Origin: Arthrobacter sp. ISL-30
GTDB lineage: Bacteria > Actinomycetota > Actinomycetes > Actinomycetales > Micrococcaceae
DNA length: 64,000 bases
Reading direction: 5' to 3'
Assembly: GCF_018613855.1 (NCBI RefSeq)
Contig: NZ_JAGGPK010000006.1
Coordinates: forward strand, 62,001-126,000
Below are positions 37,002 to 45,712 of this stretch, in pieces. Under the pieces are notes generated by a model, which saw nothing but the letters and a program-made list of their open reading frames with translations, made no database searches and was not told where the DNA came from. Position 1 is the first letter of the stretch; every line of letters starts with the position of its first letter. The position numbers and the translations under genes were made by a program.

Positions 37002-37844
37002 CTAAAGATTCGCGGCGGCGGCCGGGTGGGTGGTGGAAGCGGCAGCCGCATCTGCTTGAGCAGTCACTGACTGGGTGACCTGCGACTGGGCAGCGGTCAG
37101 GGCGGCGTCGAGGTTTTCAGACAATCCGCGACGGCGCTTCACCGGCGGCGGCGCGAAGGCGCCCTGGCGGTGGAAGCCCGACTGCAGGGCCACTACGGCT
37201 TCGGTCATCCGGATGCCGGCCGAGATGCCGTCTACAACGGGGACGGGGATCTGTCCGTCGAGCTTGCGGGCCAGGCCGGCCAGCGGCGCGCCTGCCAGGA
37301 TGACGACGTCGGCACCGTCTTCGGTGACTGCCTTGCGGCTGAGTTCCAAAAGGGTGTCCTTGAAATCGTGCTGCACCGAGCCGATGCCCTTGAGGCTGTG
37401 GTTGATGGACCGGATGGAGGCGAGCCGGCCGGCAAGGCCGAAGTGTTCCACGCAGTCCCGGTACCAAGCGGTGATGCGATCCGAGATGGCGATGATCGAG
37501 AAGCGGTGTCCCTGCAGTGCGGCGGCGCACAGGGCTGCTTCGGTGATGCCGATGACGGGGACGTTGGTGAGTTCCTTGAGCGCGGGCAGGCCCGGGTCGC
37601 CGAAGGCCGCGACCACGACGCCGTCGACCTTCCCTTCATCCTGCCCGGAACAGTGTTCGGCGATGATCTCGGCCACGGCACCGGCAGCGATGAGGGATTC
37701 GAAGCGGGTCTCGATGTATTCGACACCGTGACCTGCGGTCCGGACAATCAATTCGGTGTCCGGCCCGGCCGAGCGGAGGGCTTCCGCCTCGATTAGCGCC
37801 GTGACGTCGTCGCTGATATTGGGATTGATAACTAGCAGTTTCAT
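37002..37844 (-). CDS. Aspartate/glutamate/hydantoin racemase family protein
   Basis: 280 residues from the ATG at 37844, overlapping the GntR stop (ATGA). KLLVINPNISDDVTALIEAE is the typical start of hydantoin racemases. Two catalytic cysteines are expected; here VAAFGDPG and VVILAGAPLAG stand at the places where family members usually have Cys (xAxFGDPG and xxxLGCAPLAG). In both motifs Cys is replaced, which questions racemase activity. The C-terminal 50 residues are Ala/Thr/Gln-rich. Confidence 0.82.
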   Translation of the reverse strand: MKLLVINPNISDDVTALIEAEALRSAGPDTELIVRTAGHGVEYIETRFESLIAAGAVAEIIAEHCSGQDEGKVDGVVVAAFGDPGLPALKELTNVPVIGITEAALCAAALQGHRFSIIAISDRITAWYRDCVEHFGLAGRLASIRSINHSLKGIGSVQHDFKDTLLELSRKAVTEDGADVVILAGAPLAGLARKLDGQIPVPVVDGISAGIRMTEAVVALQSGFHRQGAFAPPPVKRRRGLSENLDAALTAAQSQVTQSVTAQADAAAASTTHPAAAANL

Positions 37845-38518
37845 GGTCGTTTCCGTTGCTTGGGCTCCGCGGCGGACTCCTGCGGGAACTGTTCGCGGTA
37901 CTTGCCAATGTGCCACGCCGATTGGGCGGCGGCTCGTTCGGGGTCGCCGCTGGCGATGGCAGCGTAGAGGTCGCGGTGTTCCTGGATCAGTTCCGGCAGG
38001 TCGCTCACGTGGCGGAAGAGCCAGTGCATACGACCCTGCAGGGGTTCCAGCGCGGAGCGGAGAAAGTCATTGTTCGCGATCCTGGTAATCGCATCGTGGA
38101 ATTCGCTGTTGGCCCTGTGCGCGTCCATGATGGCGCCCTTTGCCAGGGAGCGTTCGGCCTCGTCCAGGAGTCCTGAGAGGTGTTCCAGATCCTGGGCAGT
38201 GGCCCTGGCTGCCGCGAGGCGGCAGGCAAGGACCTCGAGGGACGTCCGGACATCGAAGAGGTCCTCCACGTCCTTGGCGCTCAGGCCGCCAACCTCCATG
38301 CCGCGTGAGGCGCGGTCCCGGATGAGGCCTTCTTGCCGGAGCATCCGGAGGGCTTCCCGGACCGGGAGCCTGGAGACGTTGAATTCGGCGGCGAGGTCGC
38401 GTTCCACCAGCCGGGTGCCGGGCGCATAGTGGCCTTCGAAGATGCGTGAACGGATGGTGTCCCGCACGGCTTCCCGCAGGGGGCGGTCCGAGGTGGGGGT
38501 TTCATCTGTTGTCAGCAT
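37841..38518 (-). CDS. GntR family regulator, FCD/VanR-like
   Basis: 225 residues. The winged helix is LREAVRDTIRSRIFEGHYAP and LVERDLAAEFNVSRLPVREA. The FCD domain follows with DAHRANSEFHDAITRIANND and metal-binding histidines. It sits inside the operon, between the transporter and the racemase, and is probably an autoregulated repressor. The likely site is TTTGGGATCCCAAA upstream of the transporter at 40106-40119. The effector is probably a hydantoin or its ring-opened product. Confidence 0.92.
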   Translation of the reverse strand: MLTTDETPTSDRPLREAVRDTIRSRIFEGHYAPGTRLVERDLAAEFNVSRLPVREALRMLRQEGLIRDRASRGMEVGGLSAKDVEDLFDVRTSLEVLACRLAAARATAQDLEHLSGLLDEAERSLAKGAIMDAHRANSEFHDAITRIANNDFLRSALEPLQGRMHWLFRHVSDLPELIQEHRDLYAAIASGDPERAAAQSAWHIGKYREQFPQESAAEPKQRKRP

Positions 38519-38592
38519 CTTTGCTCCATTCGAGTTTCGGAAGGTCTTGCTATTGAAGGCTATGCGCCCGGCAGGCCGGCATGCTGGGCCGG

Positions 38593-38607
38593 CACCGGGG
38601 GCCGGTG
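38593..38607 (-). other. Short GC hairpin between transporter and GntR genes
   Basis: CACCGG-GGG-CCGGTG lies two bases after the transporter stop, in a GC-rich stretch with further GCCGGC repeats. It could tune read-through from the transporter into the GntR-racemase-hydantoinase genes. Confidence 0.45.
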
Positions 38608-38608
38608 G

Positions 38609-39940
38609 TCAGACCGGCAGTCGCTTGTTGTAGTCCAGCACCAGCACCGAGATGCCCATGATGACTGCCGATCCCACGAAGTACAGCAATGCCCACGTGT
38701 AGGAACCGGTGGCCCCGACAATCAGGCCTACCACAATCGGGGTGACAAAACCGGCGATGTTGCCGCTGAAGTTCATTGCGCCGCCCAGGACGCCGGCGTT
38801 GGTGCGGCCACCCAGGATGGAGGGGATGGACCAGAACAGGCCAACCCAGCGGAGGAAGAACAGCACCACGGACAAGAGGACGACGGCGGTAATCGGGTCG
38901 GCCACGACCGTGACACCCACGAGGCCGCCCACCACCGCGACACTGGACGCGCCCAGGAGGGTGCGCATGACGCGGTTTGCTGAGGCACCGGCGTCGCGCC
39001 ACTTGTCCGCGATGGCGCCGCCCAGGATTTCGCCCACGAAACCTGCGCCGAAGATCACGAACGTGGACCAGCCAATGGTCTTCAGGTCGAAGCCCTTGGC
39101 CTGCGCCAGGTAGAGCGGGCCCCAGGTGAGGAGGCCGTAGAACACGCCGTTGAAGCCCAGCCAGCCAAAGCACATAGCCCAGAAGGAACGGAATTTCAGG
39201 TAGGGAAGCAAGGCACGCTTGCCCTTGCTGCCGGCCTCTTCGGCAGCGGCGTCTTCCTCGGCGTGGGAAGCCTCGATGTACTCGGCTTCGGCGTCGTTGA
39301 CGCCGCGGTGCTGGCGGGGGTGGTCGCGGACGTACCACCATACGGCGAGGCCCATGAGGACGGTGGCGACGCCGGCGATGATGAAGGCCGTGCGCCAGCT
39401 GCCGGTAGAGGCGATGAGTCCGGTGATGATGATGCCGCCGAGGCCTGCTCCCAAGGGAGCGCCGGCGTCGAGGATTGTGGCGCCACGGCCACGTTCCTTC
39501 TTGTGCATCCAGATGGCGTTGAGCTTGCCTCCGGCGGGCATGACGCCCGCTTCCGTGACGCCGATGCCGAGGCGGGCGATGAACATGCTCAGGAAGCCGC
39601 CGGCCATGCCGGAAGCAGCCGTGGCTGCGCCCCAGCCGACGCAGGACGCCGTGACGACCTTGCGGGGGCCGAACTTGTCGATCAGCCAGCCCACTGGAAT
39701 CTGCATGAGCGCGTAGGTCCAAAAGAAGGCGGAGAGAAGGAGGCCCACAAGCTCGGGGGCGAGGTTGAATTCCTTCTGGATGATCGGAAGCGCCACCGAG
39801 ATGGAGCCACGGTCAATATAGTTGACGGCCACGAGGACCAGGAGCAGCAGGAAGAGTTTCCAGCGGACATTGGTGCGTCGTTGCACCCCGTCCTTGCCGG
39901 GTTTGTCGGTGGTAACTGTTTCGGTGTTTTGGAGCGACAC
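38609..39940 (-). CDS. MFS transporter, anion:cation symporter (ACS) type
   Basis: 443 residues from the GTG at 39940, with AAGGAG five bases away; an upstream TTG at 40123 would place the coding start in the operator. Twelve membrane segments are seen. ACS features are VNYIDRGSISVALPIIQKEF, WTYALMQIPVGWLIDKFGPR and GVTEAGVMPAGGKLN. The central loop is highly acidic. It probably imports the cyclic amide or acid processed by the downstream enzymes. Confidence 0.9.
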   Translation of the reverse strand: MSLQNTETVTTDKPGKDGVQRRTNVRWKLFLLLLVLVAVNYIDRGSISVALPIIQKEFNLAPELVGLLLSAFFWTYALMQIPVGWLIDKFGPRKVVTASCVGWGAATAASGMAGGFLSMFIARLGIGVTEAGVMPAGGKLNAIWMHKKERGRGATILDAGAPLGAGLGGIIITGLIASTGSWRTAFIIAGVATVLMGLAVWWYVRDHPRQHRGVNDAEAEYIEASHAEEDAAAEEAGSKGKRALLPYLKFRSFWAMCFGWLGFNGVFYGLLTWGPLYLAQAKGFDLKTIGWSTFVIFGAGFVGEILGGAIADKWRDAGASANRVMRTLLGASSVAVVGGLVGVTVVADPITAVVLLSVVLFFLRWVGLFWSIPSILGGRTNAGVLGGAMNFSGNIAGFVTPIVVGLIVGATGSYTWALLYFVGSAVIMGISVLVLDYNKRLPV

Positions 39941-40092
39941 AGTTTCTCCTTCGGGGGAGTCGTGCGAGCGGAGGGAAAGGACCTTCTGTTCAGCTGGGCG
40001 GGATGCCGCTGCAGCCAGACCCGTTCCGGCGGCACTAGCGGTCCTGGTCCCTGCTTCGAGTTGAGGATCACTGCCGGTGTTGGGGAGTCTCT

Positions 40093-40151
40093 TTTGGGAT
40101 CCCGCTTTGGGATCCCAAATCAAAAGTAAGTGTGACGGACGGCACTGTCAA
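40093..40151 (-). promoter_or_regulatory. Promoter and GntR operator of the hydantoinase operon
   Basis: On the minus strand, TTGACA (40151-40146), a 17-bp spacer and TACTTT (40128-40123) form a promoter with an A-rich tract upstream. A perfect palindrome TTTGGGATCCCAAA (40106-40119) covers the expected start of transcription. A second TTTGGGATCCC copy lies at 40093-40103. GGATCC-centred palindromes are known for VanR-type GntR repressors, and such a regulator is the second gene of the operon. Confidence 0.75.
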
Positions 40152-40249
40152 GGTTTTTCTTTTTTACTATGAAGCAACCGATTGTGACCCAGGTCGGAAT
40201 CCGGTGAATGAGCCTGTCGAAGTGGTGATTGAGCCTGTCGAAATCGCCG

Positions 40250-40615
40250 TTAGGCTTCGCGGTCGATCTGCAGATAGCTGAGCCCGCGCACATCGAGCCA
40301 AAACTGGGTCGGAGTCTCCACCAGCCTGAGCAGGACGCCCTCGCATGAACTGCAACGCACCACGATTCCGGGGGAGTCCGCGTAGACGGTGGCCTCCCCG
40401 AAAGCCCTTACAGCCCCGCAATGGTTGCAGCGGCCGAGGGCCGCGATGATATCGATGCGGAAAAGTTCCCCCAGGGGCCCGGCCACGGAGTTCCCATCGA
40501 GGTGCGATATGGGGTTGCCGCCCACTCCGGCGATGTCCAGGTCATCGGGCTGCTGGTCGCCGTCCGGCTGCTGGCCGTCCGGCGCCGGAGAAGGGGAGTT
40601 GTTGTAGCCGGTCAC
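40250..40615 (-). CDS. DUF6510 family zinc-ribbon protein
   Basis: 121 residues from a GTG that overlaps the upstream stop (GTGA). Two CxxC pairs, RCNHCGAV and VRCSSCEG, about 30 residues apart, form a zinc ribbon. The first 45 residues are Pro/Asp/Gln-rich. It is the third gene in a cassette with a sulfite oxidase-like enzyme and a ferredoxin reductase, a common actinobacterial arrangement. Function unknown. Confidence 0.85.
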   Translation of the reverse strand: MTGYNNSPSPAPDGQQPDGDQQPDDLDIAGVGGNPISHLDGNSVAGPLGELFRIDIIAALGRCNHCGAVRAFGEATVYADSPGIVVRCSSCEGVLLRLVETPTQFWLDVRGLSYLQIDREA

Positions 40616-41349
40616 CGGGTTCCTCCCGTTCCGCCGAAGCGCTCGGTCCTGATCGAAGCAGCGGGATAGCCGGCCTGCACCAACCAGTCTGCGACCGTTT
40701 CAACAAATACTGTTTGGCCGCAGATGTAGATGCCAGGCATGGCATCTACAGCCAGGATTTTTGCCAGCAGCGTCTCCGCCGTGAGCCGCCTCGGTTCGAT
40801 GGGCCATCCCTGCGGCGCATTGCGCGTGTACACATAGTCGAGGGTGAATCTGCGGGATTCCTCGTGCAAGTTAGCGAGTTCCTCACGATAGAACACCGCT
40901 TCCGGGGACTTGACGGAGTACAGCAGCCGGAACTGGGACGGATTATCGGACGCCTTGTGCGCGCGGATCATGGCCATAAGCGGGACGATTCCTGATCCTC
41001 CTGCTATCAGCTGCACAGGATTTAGGTCGGTCGGCCGCCAAATGAACCATCCGCCCACAGGCCCGCGGATCTCCAGGCGGTCGCCGACTTCCAAATCCCG
41101 GACAAGGTAGGGGGAGACTTCACCGTTGGCCAGTTCATCGACCGTGATCTCCAGGACGTCGTGGTTGCCTGCCGAAGCCACTGAGTACGATCGCACGGCC
41201 GTGTAGCCGTCATCGGCCGTGAGGCGGATGTCGATGTGCTGGCCGGGGAGGCTGCCGTTTAGCCCGGCAACCTTGAGGCCAATCGTCCTGGAGGTCTCCG
41301 TTTCGGGAGTGCCGCTCACGACTTCCGCGACCCGCCATAGGCTGCTCAT
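40612..41349 (-). CDS. FAD/NAD(P)-dependent ferredoxin reductase-type protein
   Basis: 245 residues. The FAD-binding motif is RSYSVAS at about residues 54-60; the NAD motif is LIAGGSGIVPLMAMIRAH near 113-130; and the C-terminal YICGQTVFVETVADWLVQAG lacks an iron-sulfur extension. It probably delivers electrons to, or takes them from, the molybdopterin enzyme encoded 7 bp upstream. Confidence 0.9.
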   Translation of the reverse strand: MSSLWRVAEVVSGTPETETSRTIGLKVAGLNGSLPGQHIDIRLTADDGYTAVRSYSVASAGNHDVLEITVDELANGEVSPYLVRDLEVGDRLEIRGPVGGWFIWRPTDLNPVQLIAGGSGIVPLMAMIRAHKASDNPSQFRLLYSVKSPEAVFYREELANLHEESRRFTLDYVYTRNAPQGWPIEPRRLTAETLLAKILAVDAMPGIYICGQTVFVETVADWLVQAGYPAASIRTERFGGTGGTR

Positions 41350-41356
41350 GATTCAC

Positions 41357-41953
41357 TCATGAGTATCGCTCTTCGCGCCAGGGATCGCCGTGGAGGTGGT
41401 AGCCGTTGGATTCCCAGAATCCGGGAACGTCGTCTGGCATGAGCTCAAGCCCATTGACCCATTTGGCGCTCTTCCAGAAGTACAAGTGTGGAACGAGCAG
41501 GCGAGCAGGACCTCCGTGCGCGCGCTCAAGTGGCTCGCCGTCGAATTCCCACGCCACCCAGGACTGACCGTCAAGAAGGTCGGACAGCGGGATGTTGGTG
41601 GTGTAGCCGCCGTAGGAATGGGCCATCGCGAAGTCAGACGTCGTTTCCACGTCTTCGAAGAGTGTGTCCAGGGATACCCCGCGCCACGAGGTATCCAGCT
41701 TGGACCAGCTGGTTACGCAGTGGATATCGGTCCGGAAATCAACCTGCGGCAAGGACATGAACGCGTCCCACGACCAGCTGTGGCGTTCACCTGTTTCAGT
41801 GGTAATGAAGAATTCCCAGTCTTCGGCAGCGACGTCCGGCGCAGGCCCTGCCGTGAGGACGGGAAAGCTCTCTGTCTCGTACTGGCCAGGTGGTAGCGCG
41901 GGATTCCCGGCACGTCGTTTTCCGTGAAAACCAGACGAGATGATACCCATCAT
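41357..41953 (-). CDS. Sulfite oxidase-like molybdopterin oxidoreductase
   Basis: 198 residues; GGAGG lies just upstream, and the second ATG at 41950 has the better spacing. The molybdenum ligand Cys is in DIHCVTSWSKLDTSWRGV, and the GGPARLLVPHLYFWKSAKWV motif is typical. It lacks the dimerisation domain of true sulfite oxidases and has no Tat signal, so it is a cytoplasmic single-domain enzyme. The substrate is unknown. It heads the cassette with a reductase and DUF6510. Confidence 0.9.
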   Translation of the reverse strand: MMGIISSGFHGKRRAGNPALPPGQYETESFPVLTAGPAPDVAAEDWEFFITTETGERHSWSWDAFMSLPQVDFRTDIHCVTSWSKLDTSWRGVSLDTLFEDVETTSDFAMAHSYGGYTTNIPLSDLLDGQSWVAWEFDGEPLERAHGGPARLLVPHLYFWKSAKWVNGLELMPDDVPGFWESNGYHLHGDPWREERYS

Positions 41954-42107
41954 GTACCTCCGATGCGGAGCTCCACCAGTTGGCCTGGGCCGGTCCCCCT
42001 ACAGTATGGCACCTGCCGGAACGGGTCCAGAGATGCCCGCCTAAGCTCGGCGGCAGTTACGATGACAACCCCGCCAACTTCACGCCGTCGAAGACAAGAG
42101 GACCCAC

Positions 42108-43046
42108 ATGGCACAGCCAGATTCCGACTCTGCCAAGCGGGCAGCCGTCATCATCAACCCCTCCAAACCGTCGTCTGTTGGAGTGCGGGAAATAGTCGAA
42201 GCCGTGTGCCTCGAGGCCGGCTGGGACATGCCGTTGTGGCTGGAAACCACCATCGAAGACCCGGGCCCTGGACAGGCGCTCACTGCAATTGAGGCGGGGG
42301 CCGACGTCGTTATTGCCGCTGGCGGGGACGGCACCGTCCGCTACGTGGCGGAGGTCCTTGCCGGAACGGGCATTGCGCTGGGAGTGATTCCGCTGGGCAC
42401 CGGGAACCTGCTCGCGCGGAACCTGGGCATTGACGTCACGGACGTCGCGGAGGCCGCCCGCGAATGCCTGATCGGCAAGGAGAAGCCCATCGATGTGGTC
42501 CGGGCCCGGGTAGACAACGCCGGCGAGGAGTTGCTCTTCCTGGTGATGGCCGGAATGGGATTCGACGCTTCAATCATGGCCGACACCGATGCCGACCTGA
42601 AGGACCGTGTGGGCTGGCTGGCGTATGTCGACGCCGGTATCCGCAACCTGGCCGGGAAGCCTGTGCGGGCGAAGATCAGCATAGACGGGAAGCCGCCTGT
42701 CCGCCGTCGGGTCCGCAGCGTCATGGTGGGCAACTGCGGCAAGGTCCAAGGAGGGATCGAAATCTTCCCCGGAGCCTCAGTCAATGACGGCATCCTGGAC
42801 CTGGTGGTCATCGCTCCCAGCGGGCCCTTCGGTTGGTTTGGGGTGCTGGCCGGCCTGGTGGGTGCCCTGCTGGGCAAGGGCCGCGGGAAGGATCCGGCCG
42901 TGGAATACTTCCAGGGCACCTCTGCCGAAATCAGCATGGCGGTGCCTCAGGATTTCCAGCTCGACGGCGACCACTCCGGCGAGGGCTCGCGCCTGACTGT
43001 GTCCATGGATCCCGGCGCCCTCATGGTGCGCTACCCGGAGCCCTGA
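42108..43046 (+). CDS. Diacylglycerol kinase family lipid kinase
   Basis: 312 residues. The catalytic-domain motifs are AAVIINPSKP, VVIAAGGDGTVRYVAEVLAG and LGVIPLGTGNLLARNLGI. The C-terminal half forms the beta-sandwich (NDGILDLVVIAP). Members phosphorylate diacylglycerol, sphingoid bases or related lipids. The gene ends exactly where a 97-bp repeat begins. Confidence 0.92.
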   Translation: MAQPDSDSAKRAAVIINPSKPSSVGVREIVEAVCLEAGWDMPLWLETTIEDPGPGQALTAIEAGADVVIAAGGDGTVRYVAEVLAGTGIALGVIPLGTGNLLARNLGIDVTDVAEAARECLIGKEKPIDVVRARVDNAGEELLFLVMAGMGFDASIMADTDADLKDRVGWLAYVDAGIRNLAGKPVRAKISIDGKPPVRRRVRSVMVGNCGKVQGGIEIFPGASVNDGILDLVVIAPSGPFGWFGVLAGLVGALLGKGRGKDPAVEYFQGTSAEISMAVPQDFQLDGDHSGEGSRLTVSMDPGALMVRYPEP

Positions 43047-43143
43047 GGACACGCTCTTGGCCTGAGGACAGGGGCCCGGCTCGGGGACGCCCGGATCGGA
43101 CAGTCCGTGGGCCAGATCCGGTTCCTGGCGCAGGATCCGGTTC
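43047..43143. repeat. 97-bp dispersed repeat, copy 1
   Basis: This fills the gap between the convergent lipid kinase and Gfo/Idh genes, from the base after one stop to two bases before the other. It matches 57051-57147 at 92 of 97 positions without gaps. The right end has a near-perfect hairpin, CCGGTTCCTG-GCG-CAGGATCCGG. Confidence 0.95.
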
Positions 43144-43144
43144 C

Positions 43145-44212
43145 TCAGGCAGGTTCGAAGCTGGTACTGCGGGCCCGCTCGATGACCCTCAATACCTCGA
43201 CGCTGTCTCGAGGGTCCACAGGCGGGCGGCTCCCCGTCTGCAGGGCGTGCGCCAGTTGGGTGTAGAACTGCGGATAACTGCCGCGTTCGGCCAGCACGTG
43301 CCTAGTGGAGCCGGTGGTTCCGAGCCGGCCCCAGGTGTCTGAGGCTTCGATTCCATAGGCCGAATCCGTCGGCAGAACCCCCGCAGCCAGGGCAGGTTCC
43401 TGTCCGTCCAGGCCCCACTTTGTGTAGCCCGCCTTGGAACCAAGGACATGGAACCGCGGTCCCGGCTGGGCGGCGTGGCCATTCATCCAGAGTCGGGAGC
43501 GTACGCCCGACTCATGAAACAAGGAAACAAAGGCTGCTTGGTCGGCATCCGACTGCGCATTCTCGAACCGGGACGTCTCGCCATAAACATCCACAACCGG
43601 TCCGAATAGTTCAAGAGCCTGATCGATAAGGTGGGCACCCAGATCATGCAGGATCCCGCCGCCCTCTTCCAAGCTGGCCCGGTCACGCCAGTTTCCAAAT
43701 CCCTCAGGCATCCACCATTCAAACCTGGACTCGAAGCTGCGGATGTCTCCCAGCTCTCCGCTGGCGATCAACCGCCGGAGCGTCAGGAAATCGGCGTCCC
43801 ACCTCCTGTTCTGGAAGACGGTCAGGGTCACTCCCTCTTCAACCGCCGCTTCAATCAGTTCCTCGGCTTCGCTTGACGATGGTACGAACGGCTTGTCAAC
43901 AACGACAGCGAGCTTGCGCCGAAAAGCTTCCAGCGCGAGCTCCTTGTGCGTGGCCGGCGGGGTTCCCAGGATCACGAGATCCAGCGCGAGTTCTCCGGAA
44001 TCGATACGCCCGAACAGCTCTCCGGGAGATGGGATGACGAGGCTGTCCGGATAGGTGGCTCGGGCAATGCCGGCCCGCTCGGGTTGTGAAGTGACGATCG
44101 CGTCAAGCGAGTACGAGGCGTCGGCGGCGATCAGGGGTGCATGAAAAACTCGACCGGAAATTCCAAATCCCAGGATGGCCGTGCGAATGGGATGCGTCTT
44201 CTTACTGTCCAT
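43145..44212 (-). CDS. Gfo/Idh/MocA family oxidoreductase
   Basis: 355 residues from the ATG at 44212, overlapping the upstream gene by 11 bp. Motifs are ILGFGISGRVFHAPLIAADA (NAD site), VVDKPFVPSSSEAEEL and LEEGGGILHDLGAHLIDQAL with the catalytic His. It is the second gene of the leftward operon of the LacI-controlled module and is unrelated in detail to the Gfo/Idh protein at 2169. It probably acts on a sugar or imino acid derivative. Confidence 0.9.
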   Translation of the reverse strand: MDSKKTHPIRTAILGFGISGRVFHAPLIAADASYSLDAIVTSQPERAGIARATYPDSLVIPSPGELFGRIDSGELALDLVILGTPPATHKELALEAFRRKLAVVVDKPFVPSSSEAEELIEAAVEEGVTLTVFQNRRWDADFLTLRRLIASGELGDIRSFESRFEWWMPEGFGNWRDRASLEEGGGILHDLGAHLIDQALELFGPVVDVYGETSRFENAQSDADQAAFVSLFHESGVRSRLWMNGHAAQPGPRFHVLGSKAGYTKWGLDGQEPALAAGVLPTDSAYGIEASDTWGRLGTTGSTRHVLAERGSYPQFYTQLAHALQTGSRPPVDPRDSVEVLRVIERARSTSFEPA

Positions 44213-45329
44213 CGAAGCGCTCCGGACGGAATGCCGCGAGCATCGGATGCTTTTCATCGGTGAGAATTTCACTGGAGAGAAGTTCGCCCGCGATCAGTCC
44301 AACGGTTGCCCCCGAATGGGAGAACGCCACGAAGCAGCCGGGAAGCTTTTCAAGTTCCCCGAACACGGGCTCGCCGTCCCCTGGGATTGGCTTCCGGCCG
44401 ATCTTCCAGCTGGCCGCCTTCAATTCAGGATTCCCTGCAAGCAGGCGCGAGGCTTCCTCTGTCAGTTCATCGATCACTTCCCGGGGAATCGAGAAGGAGC
44501 CATCTGCAGCCTCAACGATCCTTTCCTCGTACCAGCTGTGGTCAATGGCCAGGGTGCCTCCGGGGTTGGGCCGAACGGCAGCGCGAGGGGTGTTGAGAAC
44601 GGCCTTCAATTCCGAATCCGCCGGTTGAGTGATCACCAGAGCAGAGACGGGAGAGCCGTCCGCGATATGAATACCATGCTCCCCTACGACAGCCGGCGTT
44701 GCGGCGCCGCACGCAACCACAACATGATCGGCCTCGTAGACCGTGCCGTCCTGGGCAGCAATACCGCTGGCCCGGCTGCATGTAGTAACAACCCGGCTCC
44801 TGCCAGCGCCGGTAACGAGCCTTCCTCCCCTGGACTTGAATTCCTCCATCAGGAAGTCCACAAGGTGTGGAAGGCTGACCCAGCCTTCGCCCGGGTTGAA
44901 TACTGCGACGTCGGCCACAGCCGTTGGATCGACACCGGGTGTCAGGGCGGCAATTTGTTCTGGCTTGACCAGGCGCGAATCGTAGCCGTGGGACTGCTCA
45001 TAGGCGTGGCGGGCCTCTGCCTTCGGTGCCTCACCGGCCGCCGCCCAGTACAGGCCGCCACCGAACTGAAGCCACTCCCGGCTGGGGTCCTGGGCAAAAA
45101 GGGTCCTGTACCTGTCGATTCCGGCAACGCGCAGATGATGGTAGGCGTCAGAACGGTTGCCAGCCGAATTGAGCCAGGACAGCGAGCGTCCCGTTGCCCC
45201 GCTGGCTAGTTCTCCTTCGGTGACAAGGACCACCGATGCCCCTCCTCGCAGGAGATGAACTGCGGTGGAAACTCCGAGAATGCCGCCTCCCAGGATGGCA
45301 ACGGTTTTTCCGCCTTGTGGGGAAGTCAT
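44202..45329 (-). CDS. FAD-dependent amine/amino acid oxidase-like protein
   Basis: 375 residues, the size of glycine oxidase or monomeric sarcosine oxidase. The FAD motif is VAILGGGILGVSTAVHLLRG, followed by LASGATGRSLSWLNS and the C-terminal AFSHSGATVGLIAGELLSSE. It belongs to the DAO family. With the neighbouring HyuA/HyuB genes, an N-substituted glycine or imino acid is a likely substrate, by inference only. It probably forms an operon with the Gfo/Idh gene downstream. Confidence 0.85.
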   Translation of the reverse strand: MTSPQGGKTVAILGGGILGVSTAVHLLRGGASVVLVTEGELASGATGRSLSWLNSAGNRSDAYHHLRVAGIDRYRTLFAQDPSREWLQFGGGLYWAAAGEAPKAEARHAYEQSHGYDSRLVKPEQIAALTPGVDPTAVADVAVFNPGEGWVSLPHLVDFLMEEFKSRGGRLVTGAGRSRVVTTCSRASGIAAQDGTVYEADHVVVACGAATPAVVGEHGIHIADGSPVSALVITQPADSELKAVLNTPRAAVRPNPGGTLAIDHSWYEERIVEAADGSFSIPREVIDELTEEASRLLAGNPELKAASWKIGRKPIPGDGEPVFGELEKLPGCFVAFSHSGATVGLIAGELLSSEILTDEKHPMLAAFRPERFDGQ

Positions 45330-45367
45330 GCGTGTTTACTCACTTTCTTGAATTACTGACGCTTGCG

Positions 45368-45676
45368 CTATTGACGCTGTATTACTGACGCCGAAGGGCT
45401 GCCGACGGCGTCGACATGTGCTGGGGCGACAAACGCCCATTGGACCGGCCGACTGGAAGCGGTGGGCATCATCTGGCCCTCCAAAAGCAGGACCGTTACG
45501 TCCCGGCCCTCCACTGTGGCGGACCAAAGCCCTGAAACGGGGCAATGGGTACCCGTTGCTGTCGCTTGCGGATGGGAACGCGATCTCAGGTTCCAAGGGA
45601 AAGCCTGTGGCGTTTCATGGAACTGGGGCCCAGTGACGGAGCGAGGGCTAGAGACCAGCGGAACTCGTCTCTTCAC
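45368..45676 (-). CDS. Possible small protein upstream of the oxidase
   Basis: 102 residues from a GTG at 45676 after GAAAGG; the frame opens further to 45769. It includes HCPVSGLWSATVEGRDVTVL and LEGQMMPTASSRPVQWAFVA, which read like a folded beta domain. It lies 38 bp upstream of the oxidase gene on the same strand and downstream of a LacI operator. Family not recognised; it could be non-coding leader. Confidence 0.4.
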   Translation of the reverse strand: MKRRVPLVSSPRSVTGPQFHETPQAFPWNLRSRSHPQATATGTHCPVSGLWSATVEGRDVTVLLLEGQMMPTASSRPVQWAFVAPAHVDAVGSPSASVIQRQ

Positions 45677-45712
45677 GAGAGTGCCTTTCGATAGAACTTG
45701 TGTCGAAAAAAG

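Noticed and set aside
35762..37078. 438-codon open frame on the plus strand
   Set aside because: Antisense to the hydantoinase, no motif and no ribosome site.
38550..39722. 390-codon open frame on the minus strand in a second frame
   Set aside because: Arg/His-rich shadow of the ACS transporter gene.
39941..40123. N-terminal extension of the ACS transporter to a TTG at 40123
   Set aside because: It would put the start in the promoter/operator and lacks a ribosome site; the GTG at 39940 has AAGGAG.
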